From positions 1 through 27,181 of the IMG/VR virus record IMGVR_UViG_3300011115_000314: a stretch of 27,181 bases of DNA; one strand, 5' to 3'. Source of the DNA: a virus. Position numbers and translations under genes: made by a program. The notes under the pieces are model-generated. The model searched no databases, was not told the DNA's origin, and saw only the letters and a program-made list of their open reading frames with translations. Shown one piece after another: positions 13,171 through 19,405 of this stretch. Numbering within the stretch: position 1 is the stretch's first letter; each line of letters starts with the position of its first letter.

Positions 13171-13361
13171 GCAATTGGACACCACCCCCAGGCACCAAGA
13201 TCACTCGACCTTGGATAACTGCTGACGACCCTCGATACAAATGGACAACCGGCGCTGACGTGCAGGCAACCTGGCGCAAGCAAGGCTGGGTACCGCCCAG
13301 CGCGAGCCTGCCCCCACCCCCGCCTGAGAAGGTGGTTGAGCCCTTGCGGCGGGTGAGGTAA
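13167..13361 (+). CDS. 64-aa proline-rich small protein
   Basis: The ATG at 13167 overlaps the previous stop (ATGA) and has AGGAGG upstream. The protein, beginning MSNWTPPPGTKITRPWITAD, is rich in Pro and Trp with a polyproline stretch (PSASLPPPPPEK) near the C-terminus. It looks mostly extended rather than globular, and its WT/W repeats may mediate a protein contact. Function unknown. Confidence 0.65.
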   Translation: MSNWTPPPGTKITRPWITADDPRYKWTTGADVQATWRKQGWVPPSASLPPPPPEKVVEPLRRVR

Positions 13362-13364
13362 GCC

Positions 13365-13523
13365 ATGCCCAGACCTAAGTCTGAAATGACCAGCGTGGCC
13401 ATCACCGTCAGCGCGCGGCTGATTCCAGCGCATTACGCCGAGTGGAAGCGCTTGGGCGGCATTGTGTGGTTGCGCCAGCAGCTTGCCAAAAGTTTGAAGG
13501 AGCAACGCGATGCCCGCCTTTGA
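13365..13523 (+). CDS. 52-aa basic protein, possible ribbon-helix-helix type
   Basis: An ATG four bases after the previous stop opens MPRPKSEMTSVAITVSARLI, followed by PAHYAEWKRLGGIVWLRQQL. A short beta strand (TSVAITVSARL) followed by two helices, with a basic N-terminus, is the layout of small ribbon-helix-helix regulators, and GG-x-x-WLRQQL resembles the second helix of such proteins. This is a pattern-level suggestion only. It overlaps the next gene by 14 bases. Confidence 0.62.
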   Translation: MPRPKSEMTSVAITVSARLIPAHYAEWKRLGGIVWLRQQLAKSLKEQRDARL

Positions 13524-13659
13524 CACATGGAGTCAAGAGAACTTGGCCAAGTTTGCTGCTGAAGCCTACGCCAAGATGCAAGAGCAAGACGACCGCATCC
13601 AGCAGTTGCAAAACGATTTGAAAACCGCCATCAACGCATATCGGGAGTTGATTAAATGA
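13510..13659 (+). CDS. 49-aa coiled-coil-like protein
   Basis: The ATG at 13510 follows a strong AAGGAG at good spacing. The product opens MPAFDTWSQENLAKFAAEAY and continues AKMQEQDDRIQQLQNDLKTA, a regular helix with heptad spacing. I recall near-identical small proteins (SQENL-KFAAEAYAKMQE) in many phages, without a role. It probably forms a helical oligomer. It overlaps both neighbours. Confidence 0.7.
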   Translation: MPAFDTWSQENLAKFAAEAYAKMQEQDDRIQQLQNDLKTAINAYRELIK

Positions 13660-13856
13660 AAGATCCACAGGACTGCACCTACCCACAAGAGGCGCTGTGC
13701 TTGCACGACTGCAAGCAAAAGTGCCAGAAGCGCTCAGGCTGGCGCAAGAAACAAATCGACGACGCCGAAGAAGAGGCGTGGAAAGAACTGGAAAAGAAGG
13801 CTGTGTACAGCCCTTTTATTATTTCTGAACTTTGGAGGTTAAGCAATGGACAGTGA
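13656..13856 (+). CDS. 66-aa Cys-containing small protein
   Basis: Starts at an ATGA overlap. Four cysteines (C7, C15, C19, C23) in the first 25 residues, with C15-x3-C19-x3-C23 spacing, suggest a small metal-binding knuckle, followed by a basic patch (QKRSGWRKK) and an acidic helix (DDAEEEAWKELEKK). Small zinc-binding proteins in phage early clusters often contact host enzymes, but that is inference. The TTTGGAGG near its 3' end is the ribosome-binding site of the next gene. Confidence 0.66.
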   Translation: MKDPQDCTYPQEALCLHDCKQKCQKRSGWRKKQIDDAEEEAWKELEKKAVYSPFIISELWRLSNGQ

Positions 13857-14070
13857 TCAAAAATTTTGGATTGCCTGTTGGGGCATGGTGCTGGCGTTTT
13901 TGCTGGCCGTAATCATTGCATGCGCCGTCAACAGCCTTGACCGCCGCGATAAGTGGGAGAAGACTGTGAGCAATGGCGCTGACCCTATGGTGACTACCTG
14001 CGCACTGTATGGAGCCGACACCCACGGCGAGACGGCCATCTGCACGATCTTGGCACAGGGGCGCAAATGA
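13846..14070 (+). CDS. 74-aa single-span membrane protein
   Basis: The ATG at 13846 has a GGAGG site at good spacing inside the preceding gene. Residues 7-29 (FWIACWGMVLAFLLAVIIAC) form one membrane helix; the basic stretch after it (NSLDRRDKWEK) would face the cytoplasm, with two Cys in the C-terminal domain (C52 and C66). Function unknown. Because spanins and superinfection-exclusion proteins can look like this, I leave it unassigned; it is on the opposite strand from the lysis cassette. Confidence 0.7.
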   Translation: MDSDQKFWIACWGMVLAFLLAVIIACAVNSLDRRDKWEKTVSNGADPMVTTCALYGADTHGETAICTILAQGRK

Positions 14071-14441
14071 CACCACAACAAATTGAAGCATTGAAGTTGG
14101 CGCTGGAGGCGTTGGAAGATTACAAATATGCAGAGGCTAGAACAATCATCCGAGAAGCATTGGCACAGCCAGAGCAGGAGCCTGTGGCAATGGTCGAATC
14201 TGTGGCAACAGTTGTAAGCGAATCAGGAAACAAAGAAATAACAATGTCTTGGTGGCATGAACCCGCATTGCCTGTTGGCACAAAACTCTACACCCTTCCA
14301 CCACAGCGCAAGCCGCTGACGCAAGACGGAACTATGGAAATTGCAAATCAAACTGCTGGTCAATATTGGATGGACGAGGCTCACATTCAACGATTCCGTG
14401 CCGCAGTAGAAGCCGCACACGGCATAAAGGAGAACACATGA
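14067..14441 (+). CDS. Modular small protein, 124 aa (paralogue of the next gene)
   Basis: Starts at an ATGA overlap. An N-terminal helical part (EALKLALEALEDYKYAEART) is followed by ALAQPEQEPVAM, a middle segment, then PPQRKPLTQ and the C-terminal AAHGIKENT. The last blocks are repeated almost exactly in the next gene. I recognise PPQRKPLT...AHGIKE proteins as frequent in betaproteobacterial phages and prophages; their role is unknown. The DNA here is more AT-rich in appearance than the replication genes. The stop overlaps the next ATG, and the coding sequence of HGIKENT carries the AAAGGAG site. Confidence 0.78.
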   Translation: MTPQQIEALKLALEALEDYKYAEARTIIREALAQPEQEPVAMVESVATVVSESGNKEITMSWWHEPALPVGTKLYTLPPQRKPLTQDGTMEIANQTAGQYWMDEAHIQRFRAAVEAAHGIKENT

Positions 14442-14917
14442 CACAAGAATTACTAGGCCGTGTCCATCGTGAACTAATTGATGTTCTTAATTCAATCAAT
14501 CAAGACGAAATCCACCACGATGGTGATGATTTCCACGAACTGTTGAGCGATGTTGAGAAAGCACTGGCACAGCCAGAGCAAGAGCTTGTGGCGTGGGCAA
14601 CAAGAGAAGATTTCTATCGTGAACTTGACCGTTCGGTAAACCGTATGCGTCAACAGATGGAAATCAAAAAAGTGGTTATGCGTTGTTCCGATTACGACAT
14701 TGCTCTGCCCGTCATTGATATTCGTGAAGGTCATGTTTTGGTAGGACAGGTCACCACCCCACCACAGCGCAAGCCGCTGACGGATGAGGAGATCGGAAAG
14801 ATTCTTGAACGTGGGGATATAGCAGAGCGTGATGCTGAAAATGGTCGGTGGCACGTTTTGCCTTATTCATTTGCCCGAGCCATTGAACAAGCACACGGCA
14901 TAAAGGAGAACACATGA
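14298..14917 (+). repeat. Shared DNA blocks of the two paralogous genes
   Basis: Two blocks are exact direct repeats: 24 bp at 14298-14321 and 14759-14782 (encoding PPQRKPLT), and 27 bp at 14415-14441 and 14891-14917 (encoding HGIKENT, the ribosome-binding site and the ATGA junction). A third near-exact block (LAQPEQE) occurs at 14161 and 14565. The sequence between blocks is unrelated, which points to recombination through the conserved blocks. Confidence 0.8.
14438..14917 (+). CDS. Modular small protein, 159 aa (paralogue of the previous gene)
   Basis: The ATG at 14438 overlaps the previous stop and uses the AAAGGAG inside the previous gene's last codons. It shares ALAQPEQE, PPQRKPLT and AHGIKENT with its neighbour, but the N-terminal 40 residues and the middle (FYRELDRSVNRMRQQMEIKK) are different, so it is a shuffled paralogue. 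The C-terminal half has the typical PLTDEEIGKI pattern of this family, with an intact ARAIEQAHGIKE helix. Function unknown. Confidence 0.78.
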   Translation: MTQELLGRVHRELIDVLNSINQDEIHHDGDDFHELLSDVEKALAQPEQELVAWATREDFYRELDRSVNRMRQQMEIKKVVMRCSDYDIALPVIDIREGHVLVGQVTTPPQRKPLTDEEIGKILERGDIAERDAENGRWHVLPYSFARAIEQAHGIKENT

Positions 14918-15066
14918 AAGCAAGACAAGTTTTTCACGCACTGATGTCCTCAAAAGGCTATACAGATGCCGACTTAGCCATGACAGGAGACAAGTACTCT
15001 AACCCTGCTATGCAAGGCAGATGGAATTACTTTCTAGCGGGTTGGGAAATGAGAGGTGTGATGTGA
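14914..15066 (+). CDS. 50-aa soluble small protein
   Basis: The ATG at 14914 overlaps the previous stop and uses the repeated AAAGGAG site. The translation opens MKARQVFHALMSSKGYTDAD and ends FLAGWEMRGVM. The pattern ALM-SKG-T-DAD-AMTG-KY-N...R-NYFLAGWE is one I have seen in small phage proteins, without a function. It is compact and probably globular, with two aromatic clusters. Confidence 0.68.
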   Translation: MKARQVFHALMSSKGYTDADLAMTGDKYSNPAMQGRWNYFLAGWEMRGVM

Positions 15067-15158
15067 TTGAAATCGTTTTGCTGTTGGCTTTGGGCGCGGG
15101 AATTGCTGTTGCAGTTGGGTGGATTTTTATCCAGATACTGCTATATATGCAGGAATAG
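15063..15158 (+). CDS. 31-aa membrane peptide with GTG start (tentative)
   Basis: A GTG at 15063 inside the previous stop region opens a 31-codon frame dominated by one hydrophobic helix (IVLLLALGAGIAVAVGWIF), flanked by a short polar tail. It ends at 15158, inside the 3' end of the convergent lysozyme gene (18-base overlap). Its hydrophobic design and tight coupling support it, while the absence of its own ribosome-binding site leaves doubt. It would be the last gene of the rightward cluster. Confidence 0.45.
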   Translation: MIEIVLLLALGAGIAVAVGWIFIQILLYMQE

Positions 15159-15620
15159 CGCGGCTTCGTCTTTGCGGCGGCTCTCAAGTCCTTTAAGCAC
15201 CTTGCCGCCGGCTTTGCAGTACTGCAACAGCGACGCTACTGCCGCGTCTTTTTCCCCGCGAAGAACCTTTTGACGGAAGGTGCTGCGCTGTAGCGTTCCC
15301 AAACCAACATTGAAAGCAAAGCTGACGCAAGCATCGAATTGGCCTTGGGTAAGTTTGACGGGAATGAGTTGCTCCACACCGCGCTCAAAGCGCTGGAGAT
15401 CGCTTCTGAGAATTCCATCTACTTCGTCCTTTGAAAACGTGCGGTTGTCCTCCGGGCGCAAGGCAAACCCATCACGTTGATCAATGGGCAGCTTGCCCTG
15501 CTCAGGGTACAAAACATGGCCCACACCCACAGTCCAAAGCCGCGCCGGGCACCGATACGGTTTGTATCGGGTGCCTTCATGGTGCGCAATCATCTTGATT
15601 GCATCAGCGCTGACGTTCAT
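15141..15620 (-). CDS. Endolysin, GH24 phage lysozyme
   Basis: A 159-aa muramidase cleaving peptidoglycan at the end of infection. The catalytic region begins IKMIAHHEGTRYKPYRC with E15, then C24 nine residues later and T30 in LWTVGVGH; this is the E-x8-(D/C)-x5-T layout of the family with Cys replacing Asp. Downstream FDACVSFAFNVGLG and a C-terminal GLESRRKDEAALF are typical. No N-terminal membrane or signal-arrest segment is present, so it should need a holin. The ATG at 15620 overlaps the holin stop (ATGA); upstream extension in frame lies inside the holin gene and is rejected. Confidence 0.95.
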   Translation of the reverse strand: MNVSADAIKMIAHHEGTRYKPYRCPARLWTVGVGHVLYPEQGKLPIDQRDGFALRPEDNRTFSKDEVDGILRSDLQRFERGVEQLIPVKLTQGQFDACVSFAFNVGLGTLQRSTFRQKVLRGEKDAAVASLLQYCKAGGKVLKGLESRRKDEAALFLHI

Positions 15621-16120
15621 TTTTTGAACGCTTGCCCGCCAAACCAGAAGCTGACGATGCAAGCCCAAATGATCTGGGTTTCATCGTCCCACAGATTGTC
15701 CAGCGCCACGACAAAATCCACGCCCGTGTGCCAAGCGTAGTAAAAGCCAAAGACCTCCACAAACATGAACATAATGAACATGCCGTAGGTGATCACAGAG
15801 CGGGTTGCTGCGCGCATGTTGATCACCCAGGTGCTGGCCCCTTGGCCCAGCGCTACATCGTGCGCATACAGGGCTTGGCGCTCTTGCATGGCCGTCTGGT
15901 TGTTGGTGACCTCGGCGTTAATCTGAATCTGTTCGGTCTGGATGTGCTCAATGCGCTCCTGCGCCTCCAAGCCAGCCTTTTTGAGGGCCAGTTCACGCTC
16001 GGTCTGCATGGTGGCAAGGGCGAGCTCGTGCTTTTTGTCGGCGCGGTCTTGGAAGAACTCAAGGATTTTTGGCAGGCCGCCCATCAGGAAGCTGATGAGG
16101 GATGAGAACAGGGTTAGCAT
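15617..16120 (-). CDS. Holin, 3TM GTA-type family
   Basis: A 167-aa membrane protein next to the lysozyme. The N-terminus (MLTLFSSLISFLMGGLPKIL) is amphipathic or membrane-associated, then a charged helical stretch (residues 25-85, with RADKKHELALATMQTERELA) is followed by RAATRSVITYGMFIMFMFVE (about 103-122), a second helix at about 108-130 and a third at about 148-163, ending WFGGQAFKK. This long charged helix plus C-terminal helices matches the 3TM holin family (PF11351 as I recall it). The ATG at 16120 has a GAGGA site; a TTG 18 bases upstream is rejected. It should release the lysozyme. Confidence 0.85.
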   Translation of the reverse strand: MLTLFSSLISFLMGGLPKILEFFQDRADKKHELALATMQTERELALKKAGLEAQERIEHIQTEQIQINAEVTNNQTAMQERQALYAHDVALGQGASTWVINMRAATRSVITYGMFIMFMFVEVFGFYYAWHTGVDFVVALDNLWDDETQIIWACIVSFWFGGQAFKK

Positions 16121-16397
16121 TTTTTCGTTCCTCTTCAATTTGCTTGCGCAGTTTTTCGGTCTTTTCCATTTGAGCCTTGGCCTCGCGCTTGACGACCATG
16201 GTGTCTACCATCATCATACCGACCAGCGGCAGTATTAACACGAACACAAACGCGAACAAGACTAGAACAAAGAGATACCCCGACGATGAAGGCTTATCAA
16301 CCACATTAGGCAGATCAGGTAAGCGGCCACGAAAGCCACCACCACCGTTTCCAGCGTTCTGTCCAAAATCTTGTTTTTTAACTTTTGTCGCTGCCAT
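16059..16397 (-). CDS. 112-aa membrane protein of the lysis cassette, possible spanin-like
   Basis: One hydrophobic segment (residues about 40-66, SSGYLFVLVLFAFVFVLILP) separates a Gly-rich basic N-terminus from a highly charged helix (KREAKAQMEKTEKLRKQIEE). A single helix followed by a coiled-coil is the layout of an inner-membrane spanin (Rz-like), although Rz usually has its helix closer to the N-terminus. The ATG at 16397 has an imperfect AAAGG. The gene overlaps the upstream gene by 136 bases and the holin by 62 bases in other frames. I see no clear lipoprotein partner (o-spanin), so the name is tentative. Confidence 0.6.
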   Translation of the reverse strand: MAATKVKKQDFGQNAGNGGGGFRGRLPDLPNVVDKPSSSGYLFVLVLFAFVFVLILPLVGMMMVDTMVVKREAKAQMEKTEKLRKQIEEERKNANPVLIPHQLPDGRPAKNP

Positions 16398-16822
16398 GCC
16401 TTTACCCGCTTCTCATGCAGTTCCCGTGCGTTTGCCTCGGCTTTTTGATCCAGCAGGCGCTGGTATTCTTCCACAATGTCGTGCCAGAGATCGGGCATGC
16501 CCAACTCCCAGCGCACCATTCTCTCAAGATCAGCGTAGAACTGCTTGGTCTGGCGCAGATACATTACATTGTCGATGGCTTGTGTGGCTAGATCATCCTT
16601 AATCCCTTTGCGCTGATTCTCCTCGCGCTGGGCCTCGGCCTTCTCATGGCTGGCCTCCAATTCGGCGTGGCCTTTGAAGAAGCTCGATAGCGCCCCGCCG
16701 ACCTCGCTGGTGATCTTGGACAGGTCGTTGCCTGTCTTCTTCAAGTCTTGGTAGACGCTGATGCAGCCCTTTATACCTTCGTAGGCGCCTTTGCACAGGG
16801 CAAAAGCCGTGATGGGATCCAC
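16262..16822 (-). CDS. 186-aa protein with C-terminal membrane segment, lysis/tail boundary
   Basis: The best start is GTG at 16822, one base after the stop of the upstream gene; a longer frame opening at 16909 lies inside that gene and gives an implausible Thr/Cys-rich leader. The product begins (M)DPITAFALCKGAYEGIKGCI and is helical with charged stretches, ending in a hydrophobic helix (ETVVVAFVAAYLICLMWLIS) and a basic tip. I recall DPITAF...AIK/GIK proteins near lysis genes in other phages, with no defined role. It overlaps the 112-aa gene by 136 bases. Confidence 0.72.
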   Translation of the reverse strand: MDPITAFALCKGAYEGIKGCISVYQDLKKTGNDLSKITSEVGGALSSFFKGHAELEASHEKAEAQREENQRKGIKDDLATQAIDNVMYLRQTKQFYADLERMVRWELGMPDLWHDIVEEYQRLLDQKAEANARELHEKRVKAWQRQKLKNKILDRTLETVVVAFVAAYLICLMWLISLHRRGISLF

Positions 16823-16823
16823 C

Positions 16824-17045
16824 TCACTTGTCAGCCTTGTTGTCGAGCTTGTCGAAAATCTTGCCCAGCAAGTCGCGCATCTCGCGGATGTCGGCTTTGT
16901 AGTCGTCACGGCTCACGTAGTCATGGGGCATGTTGCGCACGTCGTTGTCAAGCCGGTCGATGGCGATGTAGATGCGGTTAAGCGTCCACCCGCCGAAGAA
17001 CCCGGCGATGGCCACGGCGATGTTGAAGAGTACTTGGTAGTCCAT
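16824..17045 (-). CDS. 73-aa membrane protein with charged C-terminal helix
   Basis: Opens MDYQVLFNIAVAIAGFFGGW, one membrane helix, then NRIYIAIDRLDNDVRNMPHDYVSRDDY and a C-terminal helix ending IFDKLDNKADK. I recognise this layout from small proteins at phage lysis loci; it resembles holin-associated or XhlA-like membrane proteins, but no function is proven. The ATG at 17045 overlaps the stop of the 786-aa gene by one base (TAATG). It is the first gene of the lysis cassette. Confidence 0.78.
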   Translation of the reverse strand: MDYQVLFNIAVAIAGFFGGWTLNRIYIAIDRLDNDVRNMPHDYVSRDDYKADIREMRDLLGKIFDKLDNKADK

Positions 17046-19405
17046 TATTGTGCTAATGCGTTACGGTTTTCTTGGGTTGGGGCCAAGGAATTAGCTGGTG
17101 CTTGAGGCACCGTTGCCGCGCGGGCAGCAGCAGCCCCAGCTTTGCCATATCTGGCAGGGTCAGTCAAAATACGCAGCACGCCAGCACGCTCTGACGCGGG
17201 CAACGTATTGAGCATTTCCAGTGCAGTCTTGCCCGATAACATGCCTTCTTGTAGTTTAATTGCTACTTTTTTGTTCAGTCGTTTTTCAAGTTCATCAAAG
17301 GTGACGTTACCAATAGTTACGTCGCGTCTGAGCAAACTGGGCAAGCGCGGGAACGACCGCCCAATGTCTTCAACGACAGAGGTGAGTTTTTCTGCGCCCG
17401 CCGTAGCGGCTTCACCCATTTGTTTTGTGCGTTCAACGCCAACGGCAAGTTTTTCTAGCGTGGGCATCTTACTGCCCATCTCTTTAAAAATGTCATAGCT
17501 GCCGGGGCCAAAAATGGCCTCCACGGCGTCTGGATTGTTACCCCGTACCAAGCGAACATATTCTTGTGGGGAATCTTTAAACAGCTTGGCCGCTTGCGCT
17601 GCCATAGCCTTTTGGTCAATCGCCTGCATTCCCTGCGCGTACGTCTTGAGGTAGTCGCGCCAGCCAGTGCCGCCTGCCTTTTCAATCGCGTCGTCAATCA
17701 ACGGGCGAACTTCTTGGAGCACGCTGCGCGTTACTTTGGCGCTGATCTTTGGATCAGTCTGGCCAAGAATTTGCATGATGCGCTCGTTGATGCCTTCTTT
17801 GCGCAACGTGTACAAATCGTGCGCGTCAATGACACCACCGCCTTTGGCTGTTAAATTGGCAATGTCGTCTTTAACTGCCGACAACACTTTGGTCATATTA
17901 GAGCTGGCGCGAAGTCCTGGCGTAGCAAGTTTGGCGTCGATGGCCGCAGTGATACTGTTGGCGTCAAGGGGGCGCAAACCGTAGTCTTCCAAGCTGCCAA
18001 TCTGGCGCTCCAAAAAGCCGGCTTCGGCGCGGCGCTGTTTGGCAATGTCAGCAAAAATGTCGGACGTTTGTTGCCATTCTTGTGAGCGCGTGCCAGCGGT
18101 CAAAAAGCCTGGCTTGCCTTTAGCAGCAGTCACCGCTTGTTGTGCAGCCTCAGTTGCCGGCGAAATGACGGCCTGACCGGGTAATGGTGGGCCAACAGGA
18201 ATGCCGCCGCGCAGCGCGTTAACCATGCCGGCTTGACGTTGTTGCATCTGTGGCGCCAACTGGTTAATTGTTTGCGCTGCTTGATTGGCTGCGCCCAACT
18301 CAACATTACGCATGTCTTGCGTCAGTTGATTCAATCGTTTAATTGACGCCTCGTACGCTGACCGTGCTTCAGTTTCGTTGCCGCCCTCAGCCATGCGTTG
18401 CAACAACGCAAGGTCATCCGATGCTTGTTGCTTGAGCTTTAACGATATGTCGTCTGTTTTGCTTGCAAATGCGCCCAAGGCTTGAAACGCATTTTTCTGT
18501 ACGCCAGCCGCAGCCTGTGCGGCAGTCAAATCTTCTGGCGCTGCGGCAAGAGCGGCGCGAATAGCGCCAATGCGATCCCCCGCCACTTCACGCGAAATTT
18601 TGCCCGCTTTGACTGCGGCAAGTTGGCCAGTAAAAGCGTCTTTAAGAAACCCTGCACCTTTTGCAAGCGCCCCCACAACTGGCGGGGCGACAACGGCCAA
18701 CGCCGCGCCAGTAGCTGCGCCGGCTTCAGCCTCGGCAGGGTTGATCAACGCAGCCGTAGTGCCGCCCGTAATAGCTCCACCCGCAGTTCGGATACCTAAA
18801 TCAGCTGCCCGCGTTGTAAGAGGTACGCCTTTTTGTACGGCTTGGCCAGTTGAAAAGCCGCCTGTTTGAACGGCTTGGGCTAACCGCCCTGCGCCCGCAG
18901 CCCGCAAAGGCGCAGCGATTGCGCCGCCAACAGGCGCTGTCGCCGCTATTTCAGCAGCCAATTCACCTGCGCCGGTAGAGGTTGGGTATTCTTGCTTGAA
19001 TGGTGCAACACGCGCTTGCGCTTCAGCTTGGCGACGCATTGCATCCTCAACCAACGCGCGGCCTGTGTCCGTAGCGCCCAGCTTTTCCAACCCCATACCC
19101 AACAATCGTTGGCCACCAAACATGACATTGCCACCGCCGCTGATGACGCCTTCTGCGGCTGCTTGGATTGGCGCGCCTATTTGTTCCATTACCCCTAAGA
19201 CACCAGTCAATTTAGGTTGTGGAGGCGTGCGGGGGCCGGGCATGCCGGCGCCGCTTGGCGCAGCAGGCGCTAACCCAACTTTGGCGTCAAAAGTTGCACG
19301 GGGAATATCAGAATAAAATTTTTTGTATAGCGCATCAGCCAAAACCGCATCAGGCATATCTGCATATTGCGGGTATTGCGCGCGAATTTCAGCTATTGTG
19401 GCCAT
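17045..19405 (-). CDS. Large virion ejection protein, 786 aa
   Basis: A candidate DNA-ejection (internal virion) protein, in the position of P22 gp16. The N-terminus (TIAEIRAQYPQYADMPDAVL, then ADALYKKFYSDIPRATFD) is a motif I recognise from many phage internal virion proteins. The first 270 residues contain Gly/Ala-rich hydrophobic segments (for example ITGGTTAALINPAEAEAGAA) likely to insert in membranes, and the remainder is helical with long Ala/Gln-rich stretches. No transglycosylase motif is visible. Its start overlaps the stop of the 463-aa gene by one base (TAATG). Tail-gene order supports the call; exact homology to P22 proteins is not established. Confidence 0.75.
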   Translation of the reverse strand: MATIAEIRAQYPQYADMPDAVLADALYKKFYSDIPRATFDAKVGLAPAAPSGAGMPGPRTPPQPKLTGVLGVMEQIGAPIQAAAEGVISGGGNVMFGGQRLLGMGLEKLGATDTGRALVEDAMRRQAEAQARVAPFKQEYPTSTGAGELAAEIAATAPVGGAIAAPLRAAGAGRLAQAVQTGGFSTGQAVQKGVPLTTRAADLGIRTAGGAITGGTTAALINPAEAEAGAATGAALAVVAPPVVGALAKGAGFLKDAFTGQLAAVKAGKISREVAGDRIGAIRAALAAAPEDLTAAQAAAGVQKNAFQALGAFASKTDDISLKLKQQASDDLALLQRMAEGGNETEARSAYEASIKRLNQLTQDMRNVELGAANQAAQTINQLAPQMQQRQAGMVNALRGGIPVGPPLPGQAVISPATEAAQQAVTAAKGKPGFLTAGTRSQEWQQTSDIFADIAKQRRAEAGFLERQIGSLEDYGLRPLDANSITAAIDAKLATPGLRASSNMTKVLSAVKDDIANLTAKGGGVIDAHDLYTLRKEGINERIMQILGQTDPKISAKVTRSVLQEVRPLIDDAIEKAGGTGWRDYLKTYAQGMQAIDQKAMAAQAAKLFKDSPQEYVRLVRGNNPDAVEAIFGPGSYDIFKEMGSKMPTLEKLAVGVERTKQMGEAATAGAEKLTSVVEDIGRSFPRLPSLLRRDVTIGNVTFDELEKRLNKKVAIKLQEGMLSGKTALEMLNTLPASERAGVLRILTDPARYGKAGAAAARAATVPQAPANSLAPTQENRNALAQ

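Noticed and set aside
15632-16105. 157-aa plus-strand open frame
   Set aside because: It is antisense to the holin gene; the minus frame has the expected membrane helices.
16823-16909. 29-residue leader of the 186-aa protein
   Set aside because: It lies within the upstream gene and is rich in Thr, Cys and Arg unlike a protein start; GTG 16822 follows the stop directly.
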